Positions 1-7,257 of a stretch of 12,164 nt of DNA are shown here, one piece after another. Each line of letters begins with the position of its first letter. Position 1 is the first letter of the stretch. The notes below the pieces were generated by a model. The model was not told the origin of the DNA. It made no database searches and saw only the letters and a list, made by a program, of their open reading frames with translations. The translations under genes and the position numbers were made by a program. Source of the stretch: Bacteroides sp. CAG:144 (GTDB lineage: Bacteria; Bacteroidota; Bacteroidia; Bacteroidales; UBA11471); contig HF999743.1 in the NCBI GenBank assembly GCA_000434215.1, positions 273-12,436 of the forward strand. Direction: 5' to 3'.

Positions 1-1
1 C

Positions 2-448
2 CGCAGTGAGGCCAAACAACTCATAGACGGTTATTTCGAAACCTTTCCCCAAGTAAAAGCCTATATGGAACAAAGTATTGAAACGGCCCGGCAAAAAGGG
101 TATGTCGAGACTTTGAACGGACGTAAACGCATGTTACCCGACATCAATTCGCACAACAGCGTTGTACGCGGCTATGCCGAACGAAACGCCATAAACGCTC
201 CTATACAAGGCAGTGCCGCCGATATTATAAAAATCGCTATGGTGCGCATTTTCGAGCGTTTCGAAAAAGAGGGATTACAAGCTAAAATGATCTTGCAGGT
301 ACACGATGAGCTAAACTTCTCAGTCCCCATCAATGAAATTGATGTCGTAACCCGCATCGTGAAAGAAGAGATGGAGCAGGCTGCCGTTTTGCGCGTACCT
401 CTTATCGCCGATACCGGGACAGGCTCCAATTGGCTCGAAGCGCACTAA
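2..448 (+). CDS. polA: DNA polymerase I, C-terminal fragment (5' end outside window)
   Basis: This is the last 148 codons of family A DNA polymerase I, which fills gaps and removes Okazaki primers during replication and repair. The frame is open from the left edge, so the real start lies upstream; the first Met in view, at 65, is internal. Visible hallmarks are GYAERNAINAPIQGSAADI (about residues 58-76 of the fragment), matching the conserved palm-region glutamine segment, and LQVHDELNF further on, which holds the VHDE motif C with its catalytic acidic residue. The protein ends shortly after motif C, as is normal for PolA. The 5'-nuclease and any proofreading domain cannot be seen. The gene faces the mechanosensitive channel gene tail to tail, with 108 bases between the stops. 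Confidence 0.96.
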   Translation, partial: RSEAKQLIDGYFETFPQVKAYMEQSIETARQKGYVETLNGRKRMLPDINSHNSVVRGYAERNAINAPIQGSAADIIKIAMVRIFERFEKEGLQAKMILQVHDELNFSVPINEIDVVTRIVKEEMEQAAVLRVPLIADTGTGSNWLEAH

Positions 449-556
449 TCATATCACCCGCAAGACACCGGAAACACGACATTTTATGCGTGTACGTCGG
501 CAAAATTATCCGTAAGGCTTTCTTAGGCGGAAGCATTTCCGTTATGCCCCTTTTTC

Positions 557-1885
557 TTATGACGGAATCTGCCTTCCCGACGAAATTTCGGCCTGCAACA
601 CATAATCATAGCCCGAAGCATTCTGGTAAATACGCAAGTCGAAACGAGAGGCCGCAACGAGAATATGCTCGACGATTTCGCTCTGTACCGACTCGAAGTC
701 GACCCACGCCGTAACCGTTGTAAAACAGTATATTTCAAAAGGCGTACCATTTTCCGTAGGTTCAAGCAAACGAGCCATCACTTCGAATTGGGAGGTAATC
801 GACGGATGATGCAATAGATACATATTGACATAGGCTCGGAAAAGGCCCAAGTTCGTGTCGATAGTTCCGTTTGCAAGCCCTTCGGAGTTGTGGGTATTCT
901 CTACACGACCCTCTTCGCGCTGCTTCTTCTTCGCGGCAATGTAATCCTTCATATACGGCAGGTCGGCATAAGCTTCGAGTTTTTCGTCGGTACAAGCCGT
1001 AACCGAATCATTCTCGATAAGGAAAGCCCGTTTTATACGACGACCTCCGCTCTCGGTCATTCCCCTCCAATTCTGCATCGTCGAAGAGACCAATGTATAG
1101 GGAGGCAATGAAATAAGCGTATGATCGAAGTTGCGGACCTTTACCGTATCGAGCGTTATATCCTCCACCACTCCGTTTACCATGCCTCCCGGCAAAACAA
1201 TCCAGTCGCCCCGACGCACAAGGTCGTTCTCGGCCAACTGGAATCCGGCCACAAAGCCGAGAATGGAATCTTTGAAAACCAACATCAAAACGGCAGCAAA
1301 AGCCCCCAACCCCGTTATAAGTTTCAGAGGAGATACCCCGGCGATTATCGCCGCAATCAGAATAACGGCAACACCTATAAATATCCCTTTAAGCAGCTGT
1401 ACGATACCTTTCAACGGACGGTCGCGCCACTCATCGCGCTGAGAAAATATATGCCAGAACGTATCGATCGTGCGATTGATATAAAACCAAAACACACCGA
1501 CAAATACAATACTGCATATCCGCTCTATCCACCTTATCAAGTGAGGTGCATCTCCATATACCCACGGCAGAAAAGCCAATACGATAAGCGGGAAAAAGAT
1601 ATAAGCGACACTCGAAAAAAGGCGACGTTTTATCATGATCTGCAATGTTTTGTTGCGCGTATGCCGCGACAGCCGCACAAAAACACGGTGCAACACGATA
1701 CGCAGCAACCAAGTAATAACGAGAGAAAGCAACAATATCAACACCAGATAAATGAGGCTTTCCCATCGGTCTACGTGCCCGGAATCCATACCCAGACTTT
1801 TCAACATATCTTTTATTCCTTGCAGCAACGGTTCGGCTACCCGATACGACTTATCTTCTATATACTCCAAATTCTCCATATACAT
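557..1885 (-). CDS. MscS-family mechanosensitive ion channel, YbdG-like
   Basis: A 442-residue inner-membrane channel expected to open on membrane tension and relieve hypo-osmotic shock. Hydrophobic segments lie at about residues 44-66, 91-110, 124-138 and 162-183. The pore-lining helix and start of the beta domain follow at about 190-230 (LGAFAAVLMLVFKDSILGF, then a stretch rich in Asn/Asp and Arg before GDWI). The NWRGMTESGGRRIKR segment at about 272-286 and the long C-terminal domain resemble the YbdG branch more than the short MscS type. The start at 1885 gives MYMEN; a second ATG two codons in is equally possible. A TATCTTTG box lies about 70 bases upstream on this strand. The gene is convergent with polA and divergent from ychF. 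Family is clear; the exact subfamily is from motif memory. Confidence 0.9.
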   Translation of the reverse strand: MYMENLEYIEDKSYRVAEPLLQGIKDMLKSLGMDSGHVDRWESLIYLVLILLLSLVITWLLRIVLHRVFVRLSRHTRNKTLQIMIKRRLFSSVAYIFFPLIVLAFLPWVYGDAPHLIRWIERICSIVFVGVFWFYINRTIDTFWHIFSQRDEWRDRPLKGIVQLLKGIFIGVAVILIAAIIAGVSPLKLITGLGAFAAVLMLVFKDSILGFVAGFQLAENDLVRRGDWIVLPGGMVNGVVEDITLDTVKVRNFDHTLISLPPYTLVSSTMQNWRGMTESGGRRIKRAFLIENDSVTACTDEKLEAYADLPYMKDYIAAKKKQREEGRVENTHNSEGLANGTIDTNLGLFRAYVNMYLLHHPSITSQFEVMARLLEPTENGTPFEIYCFTTVTAWVDFESVQSEIVEHILVAASRFDLRIYQNASGYDYVLQAEISSGRQIPS

Positions 1886-1953
1886 TAAATTTTAACTCCG
1901 ACAATAACAATAGCGATACCCGAGACCACAACAAATAATCTCCCTCACTTCTC

Positions 1954-1961
1954 CAAAGATA
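1954..1961 (-). promoter_or_regulatory. Candidate -7 promoter box for the mechanosensitive channel gene
   Basis: On the minus strand these bases read TATCTTTG, an exact match to the Bacteroidota -7 consensus TAnnTTTG. Transcription would start near 1947, leaving a leader of about 60 bases before the ATG at 1885. I could not find a clear TTG at the -33 position, so the box rests on the -7 match and its placement. Confidence 0.5.
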
Positions 1962-2102
1962 CAAATATTTTCTTACACGACTTTCTCCGGGGGTATCCAC
2001 ACGCTCTAAAAAGCAAGAGAGACCATTCTATAAACCGCTAAAAGACAAAAAAGATTTAGAACCCGAAAGATTTGGGCAATAGGATAGTTCGACGTTTTTT
2101 TG

Positions 2103-2110
2103 TACTTTTG
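2103..2110 (+). promoter_or_regulatory. Candidate -7 promoter box for the ychF operon
   Basis: TACTTTTG fits the Bacteroidota TAnnTTTG -7 consensus. It sits 28 bases before the ychF ATG, which would give a short leader of about 20 bases. The nearest TTTG upstream (2071-2074) is too far away to be a good -33 element. The rest of the divergent region 1886-2138 shows only the opposing box at 1954-1961 and no gene. Confidence 0.5.
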
Positions 2111-2138
2111 CGGTCAGAAAATAAAAAAACGAAATAGA

Positions 2139-3242
2139 ATGGCATTACAATGCGGTATAGTCGGCCTGCCCAACGTGGGTAAATCGACGCTTTTCAACTG
2201 TTTGTCCAACGCCAAAGCGCAATCGGCAAACTTCCCCTTTTGTACCATCGAACCCAATGTGGGTGTTATCACCGTACCCGACGACCGGCTCAATAAATTG
2301 GCCGAGTTGGTACACCCGCAACGCATCGTCCCCACGACGGTCGAAATCGTCGATATAGCCGGGCTGGTAAAGGGTGCCAGTCAAGGAGAAGGCCTCGGCA
2401 ATAAATTTCTCGCCAACATACGCGAGACCGATGCCATACTGCACGTTTTGCGATGTTTCGACGACGACAATATTACGCATGTCGACGGCTCGGTCGACCC
2501 CGTGCGGGACAAAGAAATCATCGACTACGAACTGCAACTCAAAGACCTCGAAACCATCGAAAGCCGCATAAGCCGGGTACAGAAACAAGCACAGACCGGC
2601 GGCGACAAAGCAGCCAAACTGGCCTACGAGGTATTGAGCCGCTATAAAGAGGCCCTCGAACAGGGAAAAGCCGCACGCACGGTAACATTCGAGACCAAAG
2701 ACGAACAGAAAATCGCCCACGATCTTTTCCTGCTCACCAACAAGCCGGTCATGTACGTCTGCAACGTCGATGAGGCCAGTGCAGTCAATGGAAATGCCTA
2801 CGTCGAAAAAGTGCGGGAAGCCGTAAAAGACGAAAACGCAGAGATTCTCATAGTCGCTGCCAAAATAGAATCGGAAATAGCCGAATTCGAAACCTACGAA
2901 GAGCGGCAGATGTTTCTCAACGAGATAGGCCTCGAAGAATCGGGCGTATCGCGCCTCATACGTTCGGCCTATAAATTGCTCAACCTCGAAACCTACTTCA
3001 CCGCCGGAGAACCCGAAGTACGGGCATGGACTTACCTCAAAGGCAGCAAAGCCCCCCAATGCGCAGGGATTATCCATACCGATTTTGAGAAAGGTTTTAT
3101 CCGTGCCGAAGTCATCAAATACGACGACTATATCGCGTTAGGTTCAGAAGCCGCCTGCCGTGAAGCCGGAAAGATAAATATCGAAGGGAAAGACTATATC
3201 GTGCAAGACGGCGATATCATGCACTTCCGTTTCAACGTATAA
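2139..3242 (+). CDS. ychF: Ribosome-binding ATPase YchF (OBG-family P-loop protein)
   Basis: A 367-residue YchF/OLA1 protein, close to the roughly 363 residues of the E. coli protein. YchF binds ribosomes and, unlike other OBG GTPases, prefers ATP. The P-loop GLPNVGKST is at residues 9-17 and the G3 motif DIAGL at 72-76. The G4 position reads NVDE (209-212) instead of NKxD, which is the known signature of the ATP preference. A helical, charged segment at about 128-178 matches the coiled-coil insert, and the C-terminal 85 or so residues match the TGS domain, ending HFRFNV. The ATG at 2139 was chosen over an in-frame TTG at 2100 because [12 protein letters not shown] is the family N-terminus and the TTG lies inside the candidate promoter. 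It heads a run with LOG and DUF4271 genes (18- and 7-base gaps). Confidence 0.97.
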   Translation: MALQCGIVGLPNVGKSTLFNCLSNAKAQSANFPFCTIEPNVGVITVPDDRLNKLAELVHPQRIVPTTVEIVDIAGLVKGASQGEGLGNKFLANIRETDAILHVLRCFDDDNITHVDGSVDPVRDKEIIDYELQLKDLETIESRISRVQKQAQTGGDKAAKLAYEVLSRYKEALEQGKAARTVTFETKDEQKIAHDLFLLTNKPVMYVCNVDEASAVNGNAYVEKVREAVKDENAEILIVAAKIESEIAEFETYEERQMFLNEIGLEESGVSRLIRSAYKLLNLETYFTAGEPEVRAWTYLKGSKAPQCAGIIHTDFEKGFIRAEVIKYDDYIALGSEAACREAGKINIEGKDYIVQDGDIMHFRFNV

Positions 3243-3260
3243 CCGCCTCGCCCCGTTCCC

Positions 3261-3848
3261 ATGAGAAAGATTCGTTCGGTCTGTATCTATTGCGCTTCAA
3301 GTTCCCGTGTCGCCCCCGCCTATTTCGAGGCAGCACAGGAATTGGGACAATTGCTCGCCCGTAAACACATACGATGCGTATATGGTGCAGGCGGACAAGG
3401 ATTGATGGGAACACTGGCCGATGCCGTCATGCAGGAAGGTGGAGAAATCACAGGCGTTATTCCGCAATTCATGTACGACAACGGTTGGAATCACCCGGCT
3501 TTGAAAGATTTGATCATTACTCCCGATATACACAGTCGCAAACAACGCATGGCCGCCTTGTCCGACGCCGTCATCGCTTTGCCGGGAGGCTGCGGTACAT
3601 TTGAAGAATTACTCGAAATCATTACATGGAAACAGTTGGGTCTGTACCTCAACCCCATTATAATACTCAACACCGACGGATATTACGACCCATTGATAGA
3701 AATGCTCGACCGGGCAACCGACGAATACTTCATGCGCCCCGAACACCGGGACATGTGGTGTGCCGCCAAAACACCGCAAGAGGCCATAGATACACTATAT
3801 TCCGCACCCGAATGGGACGGGAAACTATGTTCGCCGTTATATAGATGA
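3261..3848 (+). CDS. LOG-family protein (nucleotide 5'-monophosphate phosphoribohydrolase)
   Basis: A 195-residue Rossmann-fold protein of the LOG (Lonely guy) family. Characterised members release the base from cytokinin or other nucleoside 5'-monophosphates; in bacteria the physiological substrate is often unknown. The signature PGGCGTFEE is at residues 108-116 and holds the catalytic glutamate. The phosphate-binding loop reads YGAGGQGLMG (41-50), where many members have YGGGxxGLMG, and the arginine segment reads SRKQRM. Length is normal for the family. The start at 3261 lies 18 bases after ychF, and the next gene begins 7 bases after the stop, so co-transcription is likely. Older annotations often call such proteins 'TIGR00730 family' or lysine decarboxylase; the latter is a misnomer. 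Confidence 0.93.
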   Translation: MRKIRSVCIYCASSSRVAPAYFEAAQELGQLLARKHIRCVYGAGGQGLMGTLADAVMQEGGEITGVIPQFMYDNGWNHPALKDLIITPDIHSRKQRMAALSDAVIALPGGCGTFEELLEIITWKQLGLYLNPIIILNTDGYYDPLIEMLDRATDEYFMRPEHRDMWCAAKTPQEAIDTLYSAPEWDGKLCSPLYR

Positions 3849-3855
3849 TGATGTA

Positions 3856-5229
3856 ATGCTCCTCTACGACTTGCCATATCGCCCTCGCCCCGAGATACCC
3901 GACAGCGTCTCCGCTCCCGATATGACAATACCGTCCGACAGCATCGAGTCAAAACCGTTCATCTCTCATCAACTCGAAAAACAAGATACAACGCAACTCC
4001 CGGCAGATACTACGACAACTATTCCGATAATCGAGCAAAGCGACACGACGATACGCCACACACAATTACCGGAACAAGTTCCTGCCTTCCCCGCAAACGA
4101 CACTCTTGTTCCGGAGCAACAGCCAATTCCTGTAATCTCCGATACAATCCGACAAGCCGCCGGGGACTCATCATATCTGCTGTCGACCGATACGGCAACA
4201 GTTCCCGAACAATCCTTTCCCGATATTCAGGCTCAAACGAGAACGGATTCGATACTCCGGGCCGACGAATCCACACAAAAGCTATCCGAGAAAGTTGCAG
4301 ACGATACCACAACAACAATACAAGAGAAGTTATCACGACACGACACGATCGTCATGACCGTAAAACCGGGCAATATCGAACAAACAGATACCGTAAGCCC
4401 GAAACCACACTCTCTACAAGCCGATACCGATACAATACAAGAAGTAGGGATAACGTTCTTATCGACAGATTCGACCCCAATTGCAACCGATACGACAGCA
4501 GCCCAACATCTTCTCCCGGACGTATATATTCCAATTGTCGAGATACGGGAAGGTCTGCCGAGTCGCCAACGCCCTGAAAACGCACCGTTCCGCGACGGAA
4601 GTTTCTTTTCCCTGCTCTTAGCAGGGCTCATTCTATTTGTCCTTTTCATACGCTATCGCAAGAAAATCTTCTCTTGGCAGACCGACGGGGATTCCGAACA
4701 TCATCGGGAGGGAAACCGTACCAAACACCTCATCGGTATCAACGCCCACATACGTAACCTGTTCCTCTCTTATACGTTTGTAACCGAAGGTGCACTGGGC
4801 ATCATCGCCTTTTTCATTTACAACCTCCCCCTCCCCTTCCCGGGAGGATATGCCGCGAACGCTCTGTTACTGGCTCTCCCGGCAGCATTCTATTTTCTGC
4901 TGCAACAAGGTATTTTCCTGCTATTGGCCACTGTTTTCTCGACCGATGCCCGAGGTCGGGAATGGTGCGACACGCACATTATCATCAATCTTCTCCTGGG
5001 AATATGTCTTTTCCCCTTCGTCTTCTTATCGACTTACCTGCCCGAAATCGGAGAGAGTTGTCTCTTCTTATCGGCTTGTCTCTATCTGCTCTCCCGCATA
5101 CTCTTTATAATCAAAGGTGTAAAACTTTTTTTGCGAGATTTTAGATGTTTGCTCTACTTTATTTTGTACCTTTGCACCCTGGAAATAGCACCCCTTCTTC
5201 TCATAGGAAAAATGGGGGGTCTTTTATAA
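3856..5229 (+). CDS. DUF4271-type integral membrane protein with Thr/Asp-rich N-terminal region
   Basis: A 457-residue protein in two halves. Residues 1 to about 245 contain no membrane segment or recognisable domain; they are low in complexity and rich in Thr, Asp, Ser and Pro, with recurring DT, DTT and DTI units. Residues from about 248 hold some six hydrophobic segments (about 248-265, 312-328, 335-361, 375-395, 399-423, 431-453). The C-terminal half and its position directly before hemD match DUF4271 proteins of Bacteroidales, whose function is not known. No signal peptide precedes the low-complexity part. The ATG at 3856 follows the LOG stop by 7 bases, and hemD begins 33 bases after this stop. 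The family call rests on topology and gene order, not on a profile search. Confidence 0.75.
   Translation: MLLYDLPYRPRPEIPDSVSAPDMTIPSDSIESKPFISHQLEKQDTTQLPADTTTTIPIIEQSDTTIRHTQLPEQVPAFPANDTLVPEQQPIPVISDTIRQAAGDSSYLLSTDTATVPEQSFPDIQAQTRTDSILRADESTQKLSEKVADDTTTTIQEKLSRHDTIVMTVKPGNIEQTDTVSPKPHSLQADTDTIQEVGITFLSTDSTPIATDTTAAQHLLPDVYIPIVEIREGLPSRQRPENAPFRDGSFFSLLLAGLILFVLFIRYRKKIFSWQTDGDSEHHREGNRTKHLIGINAHIRNLFLSYTFVTEGALGIIAFFIYNLPLPFPGGYAANALLLALPAAFYFLLQQGIFLLLATVFSTDARGREWCDTHIIINLLLGICLFPFVFLSTYLPEIGESCLFLSACLYLLSRILFIIKGVKLFLRDFRCLLYFILYLCTLEIAPLLLIGKMGGLL
5148..5174 (+). promoter_or_regulatory. Candidate internal promoter for hemD
   Basis: TACCTTTG at 5167-5174 matches the TAnnTTTG -7 consensus and is preceded by TTTG at 5148-5151, with 15 bases between (slightly short of the usual 17-20). 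It lies inside the 3' end of the DUF4271 gene and would start a transcript near 5181, about 80 bases before the hemD TTG. It may let hemD be expressed independently of the ychF run. Confidence 0.4.
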
Positions 5230-5262
5230 GCACTTTATCATTAACCAATAAATTTTACCGAT

Positions 5263-6015
5263 TTGAAAATCAAGAAGATACTGGTTTCACAACCCCAACC
5301 ATCAGAGAAATCGCCCTATTTCGATATAGCCGAAAAATACGGGGTAAACATTGTCTTCCGTCCTTTCATCAAAGTAGAAGGATTGTCGTCTAAGGAATTC
5401 CGGCAACAAAAAATATCGTTACCCGAGTATACCGCCGTCATCTTCACCGCACGCACGGCGATCGACCATTTCTTTACTTTGTGCGAAAGTCTGCGGGTAA
5501 CCATACCCGAAACCATGAAATATTTCTGTACGACCGAGGCGATCGCCCTCTATCTGCAAAAATACACCGTCTATCGCAAACGGAAAATATTCTTCGGGAA
5601 CACCGGAAAACTCGACGACCTTATTCCCTCGCTCAACAAGCACAACTCCGAGAAATTCCTGTTACCCGTCTCCGACGTCAATAACGGTGAATATCCTTTG
5701 CTCGACAAGCACAAAATCAACTATACCAAAGCAGTCATGTACCGCACGGTAAGCAACGATTTCGCTCCGGACGAACCGTTCGACTACGATATGCTCATCT
5801 TTTTCAGCCCGGCGGGAATACAATCGTTGCTGAAAAATTTCCCCGATTTCGAACAAGGAGATATAAAGATAGGTACTTTCGGCCCGACAACCGCCAAAGC
5901 CGTTCACGATGCCGGTCTGCGCCTCGATTGCGAAGCTCCGCGTCCCGAAGCCCCGTCGATGACGGCAGCATTGGAATTATTCCTCAAAGAACAAAACAAA
6001 GCGGCCAAGAAATAA
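5263..6015 (+). CDS. hemD: Uroporphyrinogen-III synthase (TTG start)
   Basis: A 250-residue protein of the HemD/HEM4 family, which closes and inverts ring D of hydroxymethylbilane to give uroporphyrinogen III in tetrapyrrole synthesis. The sequence has the two-lobed pattern of the family: KILVSQPQP at the N-terminus, FTARTAIDHF in the middle of lobe one, FFGNTGKLDDLIPSL, FFSPAGIQSLL, and GPTTAKAVHDAGL near the C-terminus. Family conservation is low, so gene order (DUF4271 before it) supports the call. The start is TTG at 5263: the frame is closed by TAA at 5242-5244, the next in-frame ATG is some 84 codons in, and TTG gives the typical MKIKKILVSQP beginning. A strong terminator follows 23 bases after the stop. 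Confidence 0.88.
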   Translation: MKIKKILVSQPQPSEKSPYFDIAEKYGVNIVFRPFIKVEGLSSKEFRQQKISLPEYTAVIFTARTAIDHFFTLCESLRVTIPETMKYFCTTEAIALYLQKYTVYRKRKIFFGNTGKLDDLIPSLNKHNSEKFLLPVSDVNNGEYPLLDKHKINYTKAVMYRTVSNDFAPDEPFDYDMLIFFSPAGIQSLLKNFPDFEQGDIKIGTFGPTTAKAVHDAGLRLDCEAPRPEAPSMTAALELFLKEQNKAAKK

Positions 6016-6038
6016 CGGTTTTTAATCCCTCTGATTTC

Positions 6039-6092
6039 TACACCTTGCTATACGTTCCTCTTTCGGAACGATATAGCAAGGTGTACTTTTTT
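6039..6092 (+). terminator. Strong rho-independent terminator after hemD
   Basis: A stem of 20 base pairs (6039-6058 with 6065-6085, one bulged A at 6071) closes a six-base loop TCTTTC. It is followed by a run of six T at 6087-6092. It ends the ychF/hemD transcription run and separates it from the lipoprotein cassette downstream. Confidence 0.9.
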
Positions 6093-6142
6093 CCATAAAG
6101 AAATAATTTCTCGATATATTCCAATAAAATTGGAAATCTCTG

Positions 6143-6176
6143 TTTGTTCTTGTTATCGAGTTTTTTTCTATTTTTG
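6143..6176 (+). promoter_or_regulatory. Promoter for the structured leader and lipoprotein gene
   Basis: TATTTTTG at 6169-6176 matches the TAnnTTTG -7 consensus. Upstream are TTTG at 6143-6146 (22-base gap) and TTG at 6150-6152 (16-base gap) as -33 candidates. The predicted transcript start, near 6183, falls at the very beginning of a perfect hairpin, so the mature RNA would begin with that helix. Confidence 0.6.
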
Positions 6177-6180
6177 CAAT

Positions 6181-6430
6181 CGGAGAGAGAAACTCTCTCT
6201 CCGACATATTGGAATTTTAAGAAGCGTTATGCTTATCTTGTAAGTTGAAAACCTGAGAAACTTTCAAACGTGTACAAGGATAGCATAGTGGTTCTCACGC
6301 AATAGCGTGGGCTGCTATTACTACATTCGTACACAAGGTTTCTCAGGGCCTCAACTTAGGAAGTAGTGCATTGCAGTTCCACGCTTCGTGGTTTAATAGA
6401 AACTGTCTTTGAGGAACTGGAAAGACGCCA
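6181..6430 (+). ncRNA. Candidate structured leader RNA upstream of the lipoprotein gene
   Basis: About 250 bases without a convincing reading frame but with dense base pairing. (1) A perfect 10-bp hairpin at 6181-6190/6194-6203 with a three-base loop. (2) A long composite hairpin: 8 bp (6241-6248/6351-6358), a 3x3 internal loop, 10 bp (6252-6261/6338-6347), then 6 bp GTGTAC/GTACAC (6270-6275/6329-6334), about 7 bp (6279-6285/6313-6319) and a terminal CACGC-AATA-GCGTG hairpin (6296-6309). (3) A CCACG-CTT-CGTGG hairpin (6379-6391). (4) A candidate H-type pseudoknot: CAGTTCC 6374-6380 with GGAACTG 6413-6419, interleaved with GTCTTT 6405-6410/AAAGAC 6421-6426. It ends 14 bases before the ATG at 6441, with no terminator between, which suggests a cis-acting leader. 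A processed small RNA is the alternative. I do not recognise the family. Confidence 0.6.
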
Positions 6431-6440
6431 TATTCACATT

Positions 6441-7013
6441 ATGATGAAAACGAAATTTTTACTCCTCGCAATCCTTGCCTCAACAATGGCAGCTTGCAGC
6501 GACAACGATGAGAATGACCAAAAAGAAATTACAACTCCTCCCGAAGAAACTTCTCATGCCATTGACATGGGTATGCCAAGCGGAACGTTGTGGTGCAGTA
6601 TGAACGTAGGAGCTTCGACCCCAACAGATTTCGGGGACTATTATCAGATGTCTTATAGTAAAGATGTCGCCACAGAAAAACTGGGAGCGGGCTATTCCAC
6701 GCCGACAAAGGAGCAATTTGAGGAATTGATCGCGCATACCACACAACAACATACAGAGATCAACAATGTGAAAGGCATGCTTTTCAAGGCATCGAATGGG
6801 AACTCTATTTTCTTGCCTGCCGCAGCCCATCTTTCCGGCAGCTCATGGGAGATAAATAATGAGGGTTCAGGAGCATATTGGACGGTAACGCCATCAACCG
6901 AGGAAGACTATTTTTATTTCCTTGAATTTAGCAAAGCAGAAGACACACCGTGGTTCGGAGATCGAGATATAAATACCAACAAATTGCCAATCAGAGCTGT
7001 TTACAAAAAATAA
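6441..7013 (+). CDS. FISUMP-like surface lipoprotein
   Basis: A 190-residue predicted lipoprotein. Residues 1-18 form a type II signal peptide with lipobox ending MAAC (Cys19). The residues right after Cys, SDNDEND, are acidic like the Bacteroidota lipoprotein export signal that sends lipoproteins to the outer surface. The mature domain has the IDMGMPSGTLWCSMNVGA segment (41-58), then FGDYYQ, STPTKEQFEELI, NGNSIFLPAA and a PIRAV ending. This is the pattern of the 'Fibrobacter succinogenes major paralogous domain' proteins common in Bacteroidales, whose role is unknown. The ATG at 6441 (or 6444) was chosen over an in-frame GTG at 6366, because only it puts the signal peptide at the N-terminus and because 6366 lies inside the structured leader. 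It has its own promoter and hairpin terminator and interrupts the usual hemD-rnpA neighbourhood. Confidence 0.8.
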   Translation: MMKTKFLLLAILASTMAACSDNDENDQKEITTPPEETSHAIDMGMPSGTLWCSMNVGASTPTDFGDYYQMSYSKDVATEKLGAGYSTPTKEQFEELIAHTTQQHTEINNVKGMLFKASNGNSIFLPAAAHLSGSSWEINNEGSGAYWTVTPSTEEDYFYFLEFSKAEDTPWFGDRDINTNKLPIRAVYKK

Positions 7014-7080
7014 AGACAAGCTGTACACTATCAACCTTTTAGAACCACACCTTTAAACAGAAAAATCTATACAAAACGAT

Positions 7081-7116
7081 GGCCTGCCCAACCCGGATAT
7101 GGTTGGGCAGGCCTTT
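7081..7116 (+). terminator. Hairpin terminator after the lipoprotein gene
   Basis: A perfect 13-bp GC-rich stem (GGCCTGCCCAACC at 7081-7093 with its complement at 7101-7113) and a seven-base loop. The T run is short (TTTATATT), so termination may be less efficient than at the hemD terminator. It lies 67 bases after the lipoprotein stop and before the rnpA promoter. Confidence 0.7.
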
Positions 7117-7180
7117 ATATTCCGACTTTGCTTTCAAAAAGAAAAAACATTTTAAAATCTCATATTTCCGAGAAAAGTCG

Positions 7181-7188
7181 TACATTTG
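7181..7188 (+). promoter_or_regulatory. Candidate -7 promoter box for rnpA
   Basis: TACATTTG matches TAnnTTTG and lies 70 bases before the rnpA ATG, giving a predicted leader of about 60 bases. No good -33 TTG was found. It follows the hairpin terminator, which fits a new transcription unit starting here. Confidence 0.5.
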
Positions 7189-7257
7189 TCTTTGAATGAG
7201 TTCTCTGATAATAAACGTTTGAAATAAATCAAACTCTATTAAAACACAGAAACAAAG

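Noticed and set aside
526..555. Weak hairpin (CGGAA/TTCCG) and T run after polA as a terminator
   Set aside because: The core stem is only 5 bp, and ten bases separate it from the T run, so support is too thin to call.
1121..1888. 255-residue plus-strand ORF opposite the mechanosensitive channel gene
   Set aside because: It is fully antisense to a well-supported channel gene, and its translation (rich in Gln, Tyr, Arg and His) resembles no family.
2100..2138. N-terminal extension of YchF from an in-frame TTG
   Set aside because: The extra residues precede the conserved family start, and the TTG overlaps the candidate promoter.
2145..3077. 310-residue minus-strand ORF opposite ychF
   Set aside because: It is a shadow of ychF codon structure; its Phe- and Gly-rich translation has no recognisable domain.
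6181..6430. CRISPR array, group II intron or integron attC site as the explanation for the inverted repeats
   Set aside because: There are no repeated direct units with spacers, no intron domain V or reverse transcriptase, and no gene-cassette attC boxes or integrase.
6366..6440. GTG start extending the lipoprotein by 25 residues
   Set aside because: It would bury the signal peptide inside the protein and translate the pseudoknot region.
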